A program made the position numbers and the translations under genes. Shown here piece after piece: positions 26,662 through 35,312 of a stretch of DNA of 47,131 bases. The stretch comes from Jannaschia seohaensis (GTDB lineage Bacteria; Pseudomonadota; Alphaproteobacteria; Rhodobacterales; Rhodobacteraceae), in NCBI RefSeq assembly GCF_900116765.1, contig NZ_UETC01000018.1, positions 1 to 47,131 on the forward strand. Reading direction: 5' to 3'. Position 1 is the first letter of the stretch; every line of letters starts with the position of its first letter. The notes beneath the pieces are model-generated. The model ran no database searches, was not told the origin of the DNA, and saw only the letters and a list, made by a program, of their open reading frames with translations.

Positions 26662-26910
26662 TCAGGCCAATTCTTTTAGGAGCCACTCTGCGCGGGCGAT
26701 GTGCGTTCGCGCGATCGCAAGCTTTGCCTGTAATCGGCTCTGTTTCTCCACGGAGGGCGTTGCCGCGATTTCGGCCTCCAAGTCGGCCGCCCTTGCGCGA
26801 AGCTTTTTCAGGACCTTCTCCACATGGTTCGGCTGGATCTTGCTCGCCATTCCGCTTTCGAGGCGCGCATTATAGTCTTCTACTTTCTCGGCCAGCTTCT
26901 TCAGACCCAT
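26662..26910 (-). CDS. Small helical (coiled-coil-like) protein of unknown function
   Basis: This 82-residue protein is almost entirely charged helix: MGLKKLAEKVEDYNARLESG, then VEKVLKKLRARAADLEAEI and KQSRLQAKLAIARTHIARAE. Heptad-like spacing of Leu/Ala/Ile suggests a coiled coil or helical hairpin; there is no signal peptide or membrane segment. AGGAG lies 8 bases before ATG 26910, which is better supported than the ATG at 26934. It lies 78 bases beyond the end of the NptA-like gene on the same strand, so it could be the last member of that transcript. I do not know its function. Confidence 0.6.
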   Translation of the reverse strand: MGLKKLAEKVEDYNARLESGMASKIQPNHVEKVLKKLRARAADLEAEIAATPSVEKQSRLQAKLAIARTHIARAEWLLKELA

Positions 26911-26988
26911 TTCCGCGCTCCTATTTGACCCCACTCTAGCCCGGCACGCGTTCCTGACTGCCCTGAGCCCGTGTCATCCGACCGACCA

Positions 26989-28803
26989 TCACCCACGTCC
27001 GCGCTCCTCTTCGGGAACGGCCTCGCGGAGTTCTTCTTCGTCGAGCGAAAGAAGCCGCTCGACCTCAGCCATCGCGCTCTCGCGTTCGATATAATAGCTG
27101 CGCGCGGCTTCGATCAGCTCACGCATCGCCCCATAGGCATAGCCGGAATCGTTCATGAAGGATGTCGCGGCAGTGGCGGTCAGCGCCCCTTTACGGATGA
27201 GGCGGTCGACGCGCTGGGACGCCGTGCGTGCGTCCCCCTCGATCTGAGCGCGTTCCTGATCGAGCCAAAGCGCGCTCCGGTTTTCGGGCTCGGTCAAACC
27301 GAGCTGCCGGATCTCTATCGCGATCCGGGCGATCTCGGTCCGCAGTTCGTCGTAAAGTTCCGTGGCCGCTCCTTGCCGACGCACGGTGTAGCGCAGAACG
27401 TTCTTGCGCAGGTGTTTGATCGATTTCACCGCCCGCACGATATCGCTGGCCACGTCGCGCAGGGCATACACCCGTGCCGCGATATCGGGATCTACCCTTT
27501 TGTCGCCGACCCGCGTCGTGAATTCGACGATACCAGCGTAAAGCGTTTTCACCCGGCGCTCGTAGCTTTCATCGAGATCGAGCTCGAACGGCGTTCGGCT
27601 GCGGCGCACCAAAGCGGCGACATTGTCGGTCGCAAAGACCTCGTCACGGTGCAGGTTCAGACCATGCAAGATCAACTCCACCGCGTTCTCATAGAGGTGC
27701 AGCACCTCCTTGCGCAGCGCGATCTCGATGGTTTGGGGGAATTCGTCCACCGCCTCGTTGAGGTAGCGCGGACGGCTGACATCCGGCAGGGGCTCGATGA
27801 TGCGGTTTTCGAGAAAGACGATGAGGCGATTAAGCATTGGGAGCATCAGCGCAACGCCCAGCACATTGAAGATCGTGTGAAAGACAGCGAGCTTCATTGC
27901 AAAATCGTCGGGAGCGATTCCGACCAAGTCGCTGATCCAATCCACCGTCTCGCGTAGCGGGCTGATCAGAAACAGAGCGACCATGGCGGTCAACGCGTTG
28001 AACATCAGATGCGCGAGCGCCAGTCGTTTGCCCTGAAAATTGGCACCCAGAGAGCCGAGGATTGCGGTGATGGTCGTGCCGATATTCGCCCCGATAGCGA
28101 GCGCCAGCGCGTTCTCGTAGCTGATCTGCCCGGCGGACAGGGCCGTCAGGATCAGAACCATCGTCGCATGGCTCGATTGCATGACGACGGTCGCGATCGT
28201 CCCGACAAGCGAATAGACGCAGAGACCGAGCAAACCCGTCAGTGCGAAGCGCGTCAGGTCGATCTGATCTTTGAAGGTATCAAAACCTTCCTTCATGTGG
28301 TGAATACCGAGAAACAGGAATCCGAGCCCGGCCAAGGCGTAACCGATACCGCGCAAGGGTCTGGATTTCTGGAACACCAGAACGATGCTCAGCGCGATCA
28401 TCGGCATCGCATAGGCCGCGATATTGATCTTCAAGCCAAATCCCGCGACCAGCCATGCTCCGGTCGTCGTGCCGATATTCGCGCCAAAGATGATCCCCAC
28501 GCCGCCGATCAGCGAGATCAGACCGGCGCTCAGGAAGGAAATGGTAATGACGGATACCAGCGAACTGGACTGCAAAAGCGTGGTCGAGAGTATCCCAAAC
28601 GAAAGGGCCCGGGCCGTCGAACCCGTCGCGCGCTCAAGAATGCGCTCCAGCGCGCCCCCACCAAAGAGCTTGAACCCATCTTCGAGCATCAGCATGCCGA
28701 AGAGAAAGATCGCAACGCCCGCCGCGATCTCCTGCGCGTCGGAACTGACCCAGAAGGTCAGCAGGAGCGCTCCGATGACAAGCGGGAGGTAGTAGCGCGT
28801 CAT
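26989..28803 (-). CDS. Na/Pi cotransporter family protein with PhoU-like C-terminal domain (NptA/YjbB type)
   Basis: This 604-residue membrane protein has two repeated transporter halves with the family motifs TTLLQSSSLVSVITI (about residues 75-90) and TVVMQSSHATMVLILTALSA, each followed by a GANIGTT segment. The last 250 residues are soluble and helical, like the PhoU-type domain found in bacterial family members. It probably moves inorganic phosphate across the inner membrane; in E. coli the homologue mainly exports it. It is divergent from a PiT phosphate permease across 136 bases. Confidence 0.92.
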   Translation of the reverse strand: MTRYYLPLVIGALLLTFWVSSDAQEIAAGVAIFLFGMLMLEDGFKLFGGGALERILERATGSTARALSFGILSTTLLQSSSLVSVITISFLSAGLISLIGGVGIIFGANIGTTTGAWLVAGFGLKINIAAYAMPMIALSIVLVFQKSRPLRGIGYALAGLGFLFLGIHHMKEGFDTFKDQIDLTRFALTGLLGLCVYSLVGTIATVVMQSSHATMVLILTALSAGQISYENALALAIGANIGTTITAILGSLGANFQGKRLALAHLMFNALTAMVALFLISPLRETVDWISDLVGIAPDDFAMKLAVFHTIFNVLGVALMLPMLNRLIVFLENRIIEPLPDVSRPRYLNEAVDEFPQTIEIALRKEVLHLYENAVELILHGLNLHRDEVFATDNVAALVRRSRTPFELDLDESYERRVKTLYAGIVEFTTRVGDKRVDPDIAARVYALRDVASDIVRAVKSIKHLRKNVLRYTVRRQGAATELYDELRTEIARIAIEIRQLGLTEPENRSALWLDQERAQIEGDARTASQRVDRLIRKGALTATAATSFMNDSGYAYGAMRELIEAARSYYIERESAMAEVERLLSLDEEELREAVPEEERGRG

Positions 28804-28896
28804 GGCGACGGGTCAGCCCAAAGCGGCACAGAGGCCCCGCGCCTGAGCGCTCTCATCTGATCGGTTGTGCCTGCCACCCTGTGTCTGCCCCCCGGA

Positions 28897-28914
28897 GTGT
28901 TGCAACTACAACAC
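28897..28914. promoter_or_regulatory. Inverted repeat between divergent phosphate transporter genes
   Basis: GTGTTG (28897-28902) and CAACAC (28909-28914) form a dyad with a 6-base spacer, in the 136-base gap between the two divergent starts. The centre also contains TTGCAA. It may bind a regulator of both genes. It does not read as a classical Pho box of repeated CTGTCAT. Confidence 0.3.
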
Positions 28915-28939
28915 ATAACGACGGCATAATCTCCTGTCC

Positions 28940-30583
28940 TTGATATCGCTCAGTTGGGCGGCGCGCGGCTTGGTGAAGATCAAGCGTCAATCGCGCAGAG
29001 ACCTAAGGGACCAAGTCGTTTTGAGAACAGAGAAAATCGAGAGCGCAGCGCGGCGCAACCGGGACGAACTATTCCGATTCGGAACCGCGTTGCTGTTCAT
29101 CATCGGCATCATGCTGTTCACGATCGCCAGGACCGACGGCGGGATCGATGGCATTCTCTTGGTCGCCGCAGCCATGATCGGCGGCTACATGGCGATGAAT
29201 ATCGGCGCCAACGATGTGGCGAACAATGTCGGACCGGCTGTCGGCTCGCACGCCATCACCCTGACGGGCGCCATCTTCATCGCCGCCTTCTTCGAAGCGG
29301 GCGGCGCGTTGATCGCTGGGGGAGATGTCGTAGGCACGATCAAGAGCGGGATCATCGATCCCGATCTCGTGGCCGACCGGGACACCTTTATCTGGATCAT
29401 GATCGCGGCGCTTCTGGCGGCGGCGGTCTGGCTCAACTTCGCGACCGCCATCGGCGCGCCGGTCTCCACCACGCATTCGATCGTCGGCGGCGTTCTTGGC
29501 GGGGGGATCGCGGCGACGGGATGGGGAATTGCGGATTGGTCCGTGGTGGGCCAGATCGCGGCAAGCTGGGTGATTTCTCCGCTGATGGGCGGGATGATCG
29601 CGGCGGGCTTTCTGTTTTTCATCAAGCGGACGATCACCTATAAGCGCGATGTCCTGACGGCCGCCAATCGCATGGTTCCCCTGCTGGTCGCGCTCATGGC
29701 CTGGGCTTTTGCAACCTACTTGATGCTGAAGGGCGTCAAGAAGATCGTTTCAGTCTCGTTTCCTGTGGCCCTGATGATCGGCGTCGTTGTGGCTGGTGTC
29801 GTCTTCGTCATCATGCGGCCCTACATCACACGGAAAACGCAGGAACTTGAGAACCACAAAGCAAGCGTCAACGAGCTTTTTACCGCGCCGTTGATCTTTG
29901 CCGCGGCCTTGCTGAGCTTTGCCCATGGCGCCAATGACGTCGCCAATGCGGTGGGGCCCTTGGCCGGGATCAACGAAGCCATCACCGGGGGCGGGATTTC
30001 CGTAAAGGCCGGAATTCCCCTCTGGGTCATGGCCGTCGGAGCGATCGGAATCGCACTGGGTCTCGCGCTTTACGGCCCGAAGCTCATTAGAACGGTCGGC
30101 ACCGAGATCACGGAGCTCGACAAGATGCGCGCTTTCTGTATCGCGATGGCTGCCGCGATCACCGTCATTATCGCATCGCAACTCGGCCTTCCGGTCAGCT
30201 CAACCCATATCGCGGTGGGGGGCGTATTCGGCGTGGGCTTTCTGCGCGAATACATCAAGTCGAGCTACGCGCGGAAGTTGGAGGAGATCCGAGCCCATCA
30301 TGCAGACAAAGACCCGGAAGCGGTCGAGGCTTTTCTGGCTGAGTTCGAGGCGGCGGATGTCGCTACCAAAGGCGACATTCTGCGCGAAATGAAGGCGCAG
30401 GCGGCGGCGGACCGTTTGCTTGGAAAGCAGGAACGGCGGGATCTGGGGCGCGTCCACCGTGTCGAATTGGTCAAACGCAACCTGCTCCTCCGGATCGCCG
30501 CGGCCTGGATCATCACGGTCCCCATTGCGGCAATCCTGTCGGCGATGTTCTTCTTCATGATCCGCGGCATGATGCTGCCGTAA
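28940..30583 (+). CDS. pit: Inorganic phosphate transporter, PiT family
   Basis: This 547-residue inner-membrane transporter imports phosphate (as a metal-phosphate or with H+/Na+). It has the duplicated PiT signature: GANDVANNVGPAVGS near residue 90 and GANDVANAVGPLAG near residue 330, plus APVSTTHSIVGGVLGGG and LPVSSTHIAVGGVFGVG. A charged cytoplasmic segment (about residues 440-510) precedes the last membrane helix. The start is uncertain: TTG 28940 is the longest option and GTG 28973 also fits; neither has a clear ribosome site. It is divergent from the NptA-like gene. Confidence 0.93.
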   Translation: MISLSWAARGLVKIKRQSRRDLRDQVVLRTEKIESAARRNRDELFRFGTALLFIIGIMLFTIARTDGGIDGILLVAAAMIGGYMAMNIGANDVANNVGPAVGSHAITLTGAIFIAAFFEAGGALIAGGDVVGTIKSGIIDPDLVADRDTFIWIMIAALLAAAVWLNFATAIGAPVSTTHSIVGGVLGGGIAATGWGIADWSVVGQIAASWVISPLMGGMIAAGFLFFIKRTITYKRDVLTAANRMVPLLVALMAWAFATYLMLKGVKKIVSVSFPVALMIGVVVAGVVFVIMRPYITRKTQELENHKASVNELFTAPLIFAAALLSFAHGANDVANAVGPLAGINEAITGGGISVKAGIPLWVMAVGAIGIALGLALYGPKLIRTVGTEITELDKMRAFCIAMAAAITVIIASQLGLPVSSTHIAVGGVFGVGFLREYIKSSYARKLEEIRAHHADKDPEAVEAFLAEFEAADVATKGDILREMKAQAAADRLLGKQERRDLGRVHRVELVKRNLLLRIAAAWIITVPIAAILSAMFFFMIRGMMLP

Positions 30584-31377
30584 CCTGCCCAAGTGAACGG
30601 GTTCGGGCGTGGGGTTAATTCGTGTCGGATCTTGGATCGATCGGGACGGTGCTTTCCGGTGCCGGGGGCGGATACTCTTGGGCGCTGCAGAGCCGGAGGG
30701 TGTTGCAGTGGCGGCCCGATCTGACGCATCGCGTCGGCGTTGCTCATGCTCTGCACTGCCACACCTCGCGTTGCCGCAGCTTGATGACGATAGCAGTGTC
30801 GAATTCCTTCGGTATTCCTACCTCCCATTTCCGGTTGGCGCCTTCCAGCAAGCGACGTGAACCCTACGCCCAACGGGTTCCGTAACGCTGAACGTCCAGT
30901 CGGGCACGCCGCACGCCGCGCAGATCGGCGGGGCACTGGGCAGAGCGGGTCGGGTGGCGAGACATGGGGCGTTGGGACTTTCGCGACACTTGCGACACTT
31001 GCGACATGGGGGGCCTGTCGCGGCAGTCGCAAGTGTCGCAGCGGGGCGCGCTGCTGGAGTTGGAGTTGCCTCGCCTTCACGGACAGGTTTCAGGTTTGGC
31101 CGGAGTTGTCGTGACGGGCCTGGTCACCTGGAACGTGAGTCCGAGGCTCCTCTGAGCAGCACTCGACAAACACAAGACAGATGCGGAACAGATGCGGAGC
31201 CCGAGGTAACACATTCAGGTGACGCCGCTGAGCCAGTCCGACCTCGTCCGATATCCCGAAGAGGATTCCGGATCGAGCGCATGGTGCATCTGGGCCCGAA
31301 ACGCATCAACCCGATCATCGTCGCCCGCAAGGCCGGCTGAAGCAGACCGGGCCACTCCCCCCAAAAGGACTGAAAAC
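30584..31377. other. Gene-poor stretch with tandem and inverted repeats
   Basis: No recognisable gene is present. Open frames overlap on both strands and are low in complexity; one minus-strand frame reads VASVASVAKV because of the underlying tandem repeat. The main feature is the repeat structure at 30982-31039. Just before the DUF2306 gene, a frame ends with MVHLGPKRINPIIVARKAG (about 31281-31340), which may be the tail of an unrecognised gene. Confidence 0.4.
30982..31039. repeat. 9-bp tandem repeat with a 15-bp perfect inverted repeat
   Basis: The unit GCGACACTT occurs twice in tandem from 30982 and is followed by GCGACA. The segment TGCGACACTTGCGAC (30990-31004) is exactly complementary to GTCGCAAGTGTCGCA (31025-31039), with a 20-base loop that can itself pair (CTGTCGCGGCAG). 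This can form a very stable cruciform or RNA hairpin. Its function is unknown. Confidence 0.75.
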
Positions 31378-32051
31378 ATGCATTTCATCAGCCGTCGCGA
31401 ATGGGCTTTCCTTGCGGCGATCTTCCTTTTCTCCCTCTTTCCGGCTCAGGTCGGGCCGCTGCGGCTTCCCGAACTTCTTGGCGGTGCGGCGATCTTGCTG
31501 CCGAACCCTCGCGCTAAGATCGATCCCGTGCCGATCATGCTGCATATCTTGGGCAGTTCGGTTTTCTGCCTCGCGGGGGGCGTGCAGTTCCTGCCGAGCC
31601 TGCGGCAGCACCACCCTGCCCTGCCCTGCACCAGAGCCTCGGGCGCGTCGTGGTGGCAGCGGGATGCCTCAGCGCGATCACCGGGCTCTGGATGGCCGTG
31701 TCGTATGAATTTCCCGAAGCCCTGCAGAGTCCACAGCTTTACGGGGCGCGGGTCACGCTCAGCATCGCGCTGGTTGCCTTCATCGCATGGGCCGTCGTTG
31801 CGATCCGGTCGCGAAATATGGCCGCGCATCGCGCTGCGATGCTGCGCGCCTTTGCGATCGGCCAGGGGGCCTCGACGCAGACCGCGCTCTTCCTGATCGT
31901 CATGATCATCTTCGGAACCGAACCGCTCGGCCTCGCGCGCGATCTGACGATGGTCGCCGCCTGGGCGGTCAGCCTCGGCGTTGCGGAGATAGTGATCCGT
32001 CGTCCTCGCGAAACCCGGAGCTTACGCACGAGGATCTCCAGCATGCCCTGA
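31378..32051 (+). pseudogene. DUF2306-like membrane protein, frameshifted at a CCCTG repeat
   Basis: From ATG 31378 the protein begins with membrane segments (WAFLAAIFLFSLF) and reads to LPSLRQHHPAL in one frame. The rest, from SLGRVVVAAGCLSAITGLWM to the end at 32051, is in another frame and includes three or more further membrane helices. The break falls exactly at three tandem CCCTG units (31614-31628). With two units the frames join as HHPALHQSLGR, and the protein would have about 223 residues, normal for DUF2306. It is therefore either a recent mutation or a slippage switch. Confidence 0.75.
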
Positions 32052-32102
32052 GCCGCGCGCCCGAATGCCGACGGGCCTCATCTCCGAAAAGAGGAAACTC
32101 CA

Positions 32103-32507
32103 ATGCGCAGGGTCGATACCCACACGCTCCTGTCCAGCCTTTGGCAGTTCATGCTGCTGAGTGTCATATTTCGGGGTTTTCCCTAGCTCGGCATGGCTTG
32201 GCATCTGGAGTCCCGGCTGGCCGGCTACCAGAACAGCGTGGAAATCACAGATGAAATCATTCTGATGGCCGGCATCCTTGTTCAGGGGCCGATCGCCATG
32301 GTGCTCCTGTCGCACGTGCTCACACGAATATGGCTACCCCGCGCGACCTTCATTGCAGTCCCGATCCCGGCCGCTGGGATGATGCTCGCGCCACCGGCGG
32401 ACATGAATACTGTTCTCCATCTGGTCATCGAGCGGATCGCCATGCTCGTGCTCCTTTTGGTCGCGTGGCACTGGCCCGCAAACGCCCCGATGCCGGCCCG
32501 GCCATGA
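32103..32507 (+). pseudogene. DUF6326-like small membrane protein with internal stop
   Basis: The frame from ATG 32103 reads MRRVDTHTLLSSLWQFMLLS and then meets TAG at 32184-32186 after 27 codons. It continues in the same frame as GYQNSVEITDEIILMAGILV, PIAMVLLSHVLTRIW and MLVLLLVAWHWPA to 32507. This layout, four short membrane helices with VEIT and APP motifs, resembles the DUF6326 family. The downstream ATG at 32193 would give only the last three helices. It follows the DUF2306 gene by about 50 bases, and both are damaged. Confidence 0.65.
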
Positions 32508-32589
32508 CGACGCCTGAACCCAGGCCAGGCCGGGTTTTCGTGATATCCCGCCTCCGTAGATGCTAGACCATGGGAGTTATCTTCACTGG

Positions 32590-32760
32590 CCCGTAGGCGG
32601 CGGGCGCGTCGACCCATCGACACCCCGACTTCAGCACGAGGACGACCCCGGAGATCACCCGCCGGTCGTCCACCTGCAGCACGCCGCGGATCTTGTCGAG
32701 CAGCCGCGGCCGCAGCCGCTCCATCTGCGCTTCCCTCAACCAGAACAAGATCTCGGGCAT
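32590..32760 (-). pseudogene. IS5-family transposase, N-terminal relic (copy 1)
   Basis: The minus strand encodes MPEILFWLREAQMERLRPRL, then VDDRRVISGVVLVLKSGCRW and VDAPAAYGP, the N-terminal helical domain of IS5-family transposases. It stops after about 65 residues; the catalytic part is missing. The DNA of this relic and its outer edge (to about 32836, ending GGCCTAGC) is closely related to the relic at 43003-43256. Confidence 0.8.
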
Positions 32761-33016
32761 CCCCCCTCCAGGACGGCCTCCGCGAAGCACGAACAGGCTG
32801 ACGACGCTAAACGGTTAGTGGGTTCGGGGCCTAGCAGTTCGAGGAATGTGGAAGCAGTCATGAGGCTCGATGGCTGGTTTCACAATCAGTCCAAGCGACT
32901 GAAATTTCTCGGGTCCATTTGGATCTGGCGAAATTTCCAAATGATCACAGCAATGGCTCGCTGCAGCGCCACTTGATTTATGCGCATGAATAAAAAAGTA
33001 TTCCGATAAGGATTGG
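32761..33016. promoter_or_regulatory. AT-richer region upstream of the small secreted peptide
   Basis: Past the IS5 edge, the sequence becomes visibly AT-richer. The palindrome GAAATTTC occurs twice (32901-32908 and 32930-32937), with the dyad TCCATTTGGA (32914-32923) between them. An A-rich tract (about 32988-32998) precedes the ribosome site of the peptide gene. This looks like a promoter/operator region, but I cannot name a regulator. Confidence 0.35.
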
Positions 33017-33292
33017 ATGGCAAAGATATTAAGGACAATGACCTGCGCGCTAGTCGCGCTCGTCCTCCTGGGCGTGCATTCCGAAAAAATGGATGCCGGA
33101 TCGCACTCAGGGGCTGATCGTGCCGCAGAGGTAACCGGACCCAATGGAGACCGGGAAGATAATTTTTTAAACAACTACGCAAAGAGCATCGCTGATGTAT
33201 TTTCGGAAGAGCCGTCCACTCCCGACAGCAAATTCGACTTAGACTCTTTTGGTCCTGCCGGTTGCGTTAACGCATGTGAACCCTACAAATAG
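33017..33292 (+). CDS. Small secreted peptide of unknown function
   Basis: This 91-residue protein has a Sec-type signal (MAKILRTMTCALVALVLLG, likely cleavage near VHS) and a hydrophilic, acidic mature part of about 68 residues. The mature part ends in GCVNACEPYK, with two cysteines three residues apart that could form a disulfide. AAGGAT lies 7 bases before ATG 33017. The gene is visibly less GC-rich than its neighbours, and it lies between IS5 relics, which suggests recent acquisition. I recognise no family. Confidence 0.55.
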   Translation: MAKILRTMTCALVALVLLGVHSEKMDAGSHSGADRAAEVTGPNGDREDNFLNNYAKSIADVFSEEPSTPDSKFDLDSFGPAGCVNACEPYK

Positions 33293-33629
33293 GGATCTGT
33301 TCAATTCTATTATGAAGAGGCGGGGTAGTGATGCATCGTCTTTCTCATTTCCACTCCAACCCGCCCTCCACCACCATCTTGGCCGCGTTCGTGAAATATC
33401 TTTCCTCGTCCGACATCACGCGTGTGAACTTCGTCACGAACGCGATAGTCGTCATGACCCGCCCGAACAAAGTGTTCGGAGTTCACTCCTAGGCTCCATA
33501 CCCGATGAGCATTTTCTCTATGGGTCCTGGGTGCACCAGTCTTCCCGAACGCTTTGAAGAGCGGGTCGGCTAAGGGGCACGATTGGATGAGAGATGCAGA
33601 ACGGGCTCGGATCGCGCTCCTCCTGCCCT
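33293..33629. other. Stretch without an assignable gene
   Basis: A short + frame (about 33330-33491, 53 codons, containing TTILAAFVKYLSSSDITRVN) is open but has no clear ribosome site and matches nothing I know. The rest leads into the IS5-family relic that follows. Confidence 0.4.
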
Positions 33630-33960
33630 GCGGTCAGCGCGGCGCGTCGACCACCGCCGGGTGATCTCTCTGCAGATGCTGCGGTCGGGGGCGCAGTGGC
33701 GGGACTGCCCGGAGGTCTACGGCTCTCAAACGACCGCCTACAATCGCTTCACCAGGTGGTCCCGGCAGGGCGTCTGGACTGGGATCTTCGAGGCGCCGAC
33801 CGGCCAGACGGGATCGACGGGTCGCAGGCGGAGGTCTCGATCGACGCGACCCACGTGCAGGCGCACCGCTCGGCGGCCGGCGCAAGAGGGAAGCCTTCGC
33901 GCAAGGGATAGGCCGCTCCCGGAGGCTGCGCCCGAAGGAAATTATGAACATTCGGGCCGT
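33630..33960 (+). pseudogene. IS5-family transposase relic, frameshifted
   Basis: One + frame gives VDHRRVISLQMLRSGAQWRD, CPEVYGSQTTAYNRFTRWSR and QGVWTGIFEA. The next frame continues with GSQAEVSIDATHVQAHRSAA and ends at GKPSRKG-stop. The first catalytic Asp region (IDATHVQAHR) is present but out of frame with the N-terminus, and the remaining catalytic residues are absent. It is a different IS5 subtype from the two minus-strand relics. Confidence 0.8.
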
Positions 33961-34016
33961 CGTTCGGTTGCTCGGCCGTGAGACATCGCCCGGGTGAGGC
34001 AATCAGCGCAAGCCCC

Positions 34017-34601
34017 TTAACGGGTCAACTCCAGCACGTCGAAATCGCTCTCCAACATCGGCGCGGGGAACAGAACCCTTGCGCGTCTATCGCTGATCAG
34101 TTCGACGAAACCGACGTCCGAGGTCACTTGACCGGCCGAGGCGGGGATGTCGCCCGCGTGGTAGGCCTCGTAGGTGATCGGCTCCGCCCCGGCGATGTAT
34201 CCTACGCCGAGATAGACGAGAGATCCTTCGCTCGGAACGATCCGGCCCCTGGTGAGCTGGGACCCGCTGAGCTTCTCCAGCAGGAGGTTGCCGTCGGCCG
34301 TCTCAGTGACCCTGCAGCGGAAGAAGGTGTATACGGTCAACGGCGTAAGGCCGCCCAGCTTCATGACCCGACATTTCCAATCCCCGGTGAGATCGCCTTC
34401 GAGAGCGGGGCCGGAAAGCGCTCTCACGAGAGAGGCGATATCGGCCGGAGCGCCGCCTGAGAGCGCCTGCAACATGGCTCCGCCGAAGTGACGCTCGAAC
34501 TCAACAAGTCGCTGGTAATCACCAGGAGCGATCCGACTGTCCTGCGCGGTGGCAGGTGCAGAGATAAGTATGGCAGCGGCGAACGCTAATGGGCGAATCA
34601 T
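34017..34601 (-). CDS. Secreted DUF4893-like protein
   Basis: This 194-residue protein has a signal peptide (IRPLAFAAAILISAPATAQ, cleavage near ATAQD). The mature part contains GDWKCRVMKLGG, YTFFRCRVTET and LSGSQLTRGRIVP, with an exported, beta-rich look. The CRxxKLG and FRCR pattern with two conserved cysteines fits the DUF4893 family, whose function is not known. The gene stands alone between IS relics; no partner is evident. Confidence 0.7.
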   Translation of the reverse strand: MIRPLAFAAAILISAPATAQDSRIAPGDYQRLVEFERHFGGAMLQALSGGAPADIASLVRALSGPALEGDLTGDWKCRVMKLGGLTPLTVYTFFRCRVTETADGNLLLEKLSGSQLTRGRIVPSEGSLVYLGVGYIAGAEPITYEAYHAGDIPASAGQVTSDVGFVELISDRRARVLFPAPMLESDFDVLELTR

Positions 34602-34740
34602 GATTGCTTGTCCAAACTTTGGTTACCGAACCTGCTCCCGCGCGAAGTCCTGCTGGCCTGAAGGAGGTCGTTTCATGGCGGCTTCCTCTGGCGCGCCTGA
34701 TTTGACTGATCCACTTTGATTGTTAGCGCATCACTGGCCT

Positions 34741-35060
34741 CTATTCCATCAGGCTGACGGTCTCACGAGCCGAGGCCCTGGAGCCCAAAGTACGGTGGGG
34801 TCGCTTGGTGTTGGAGTGCTTTCTCCTGCTCTCGATGATGATCTGGGTTTCTTTGAGCCAATAGAGGATATCGCCGTCGCGCAGTTCGGCCCGCATCCCG
34901 GCGTTGCCATTCTGCCAGGGCAATCCAGGCTCGATGCAGGCTGATTTCGCGCCGACGGCTTCGCCTCAGGCTCGTGCGTCGTTGGCGACCCATTCCAGTC
35001 CGTTGTCGCTTCGAACGAAACCTCTGGGGAGTGCGGTGATCGGGCCCGCAATGGATCATG
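34741..35060 (-). pseudogene. IS3-family OrfB transposase, C-terminal relic
   Basis: Reading across frames on the minus strand gives PRGFVRSDNGLEWVAND with the SDNG catalytic motif, then KSACIEPGLPWQNG, then LKETQIIIESRRKHSNTKRP and HRTLGSRA. This is the last third of an IS3-family transposase. The frame changes at least twice, and the Glu-containing segment (normally NGYVESFN) is altered to NGNAGMRAE. It is inactive. Confidence 0.75.
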
Positions 35061-35312
35061 TCACACCATTGGTCCGAGCGGAAATGGCGAATGCACCGTT
35101 CGCGGCCGCCCGGGCATATCGGCCTCGTCCGACATGGTCTCGAACCTGGGCTTCAGGTCATGCGGTCGGTTCGTCAGGGAGAAAGCGGCATCAGCCCGAT
35201 CTCTCCCCCTTACGCAGGTCGAGAGTTTGCGGGCCGGTGGTTCGATTTCCTTACGGAAACTTACCGGGCCGTGCAGGGGAAGGGATTGAGCCTCCACATT
35301 CCAGACGGTCAG

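Noticed and set aside
30982-31039. Repeat cluster as a CRISPR array
   Set aside because: Units are 9 bases in direct tandem plus one inverted copy, with no spacers and no cas genes.
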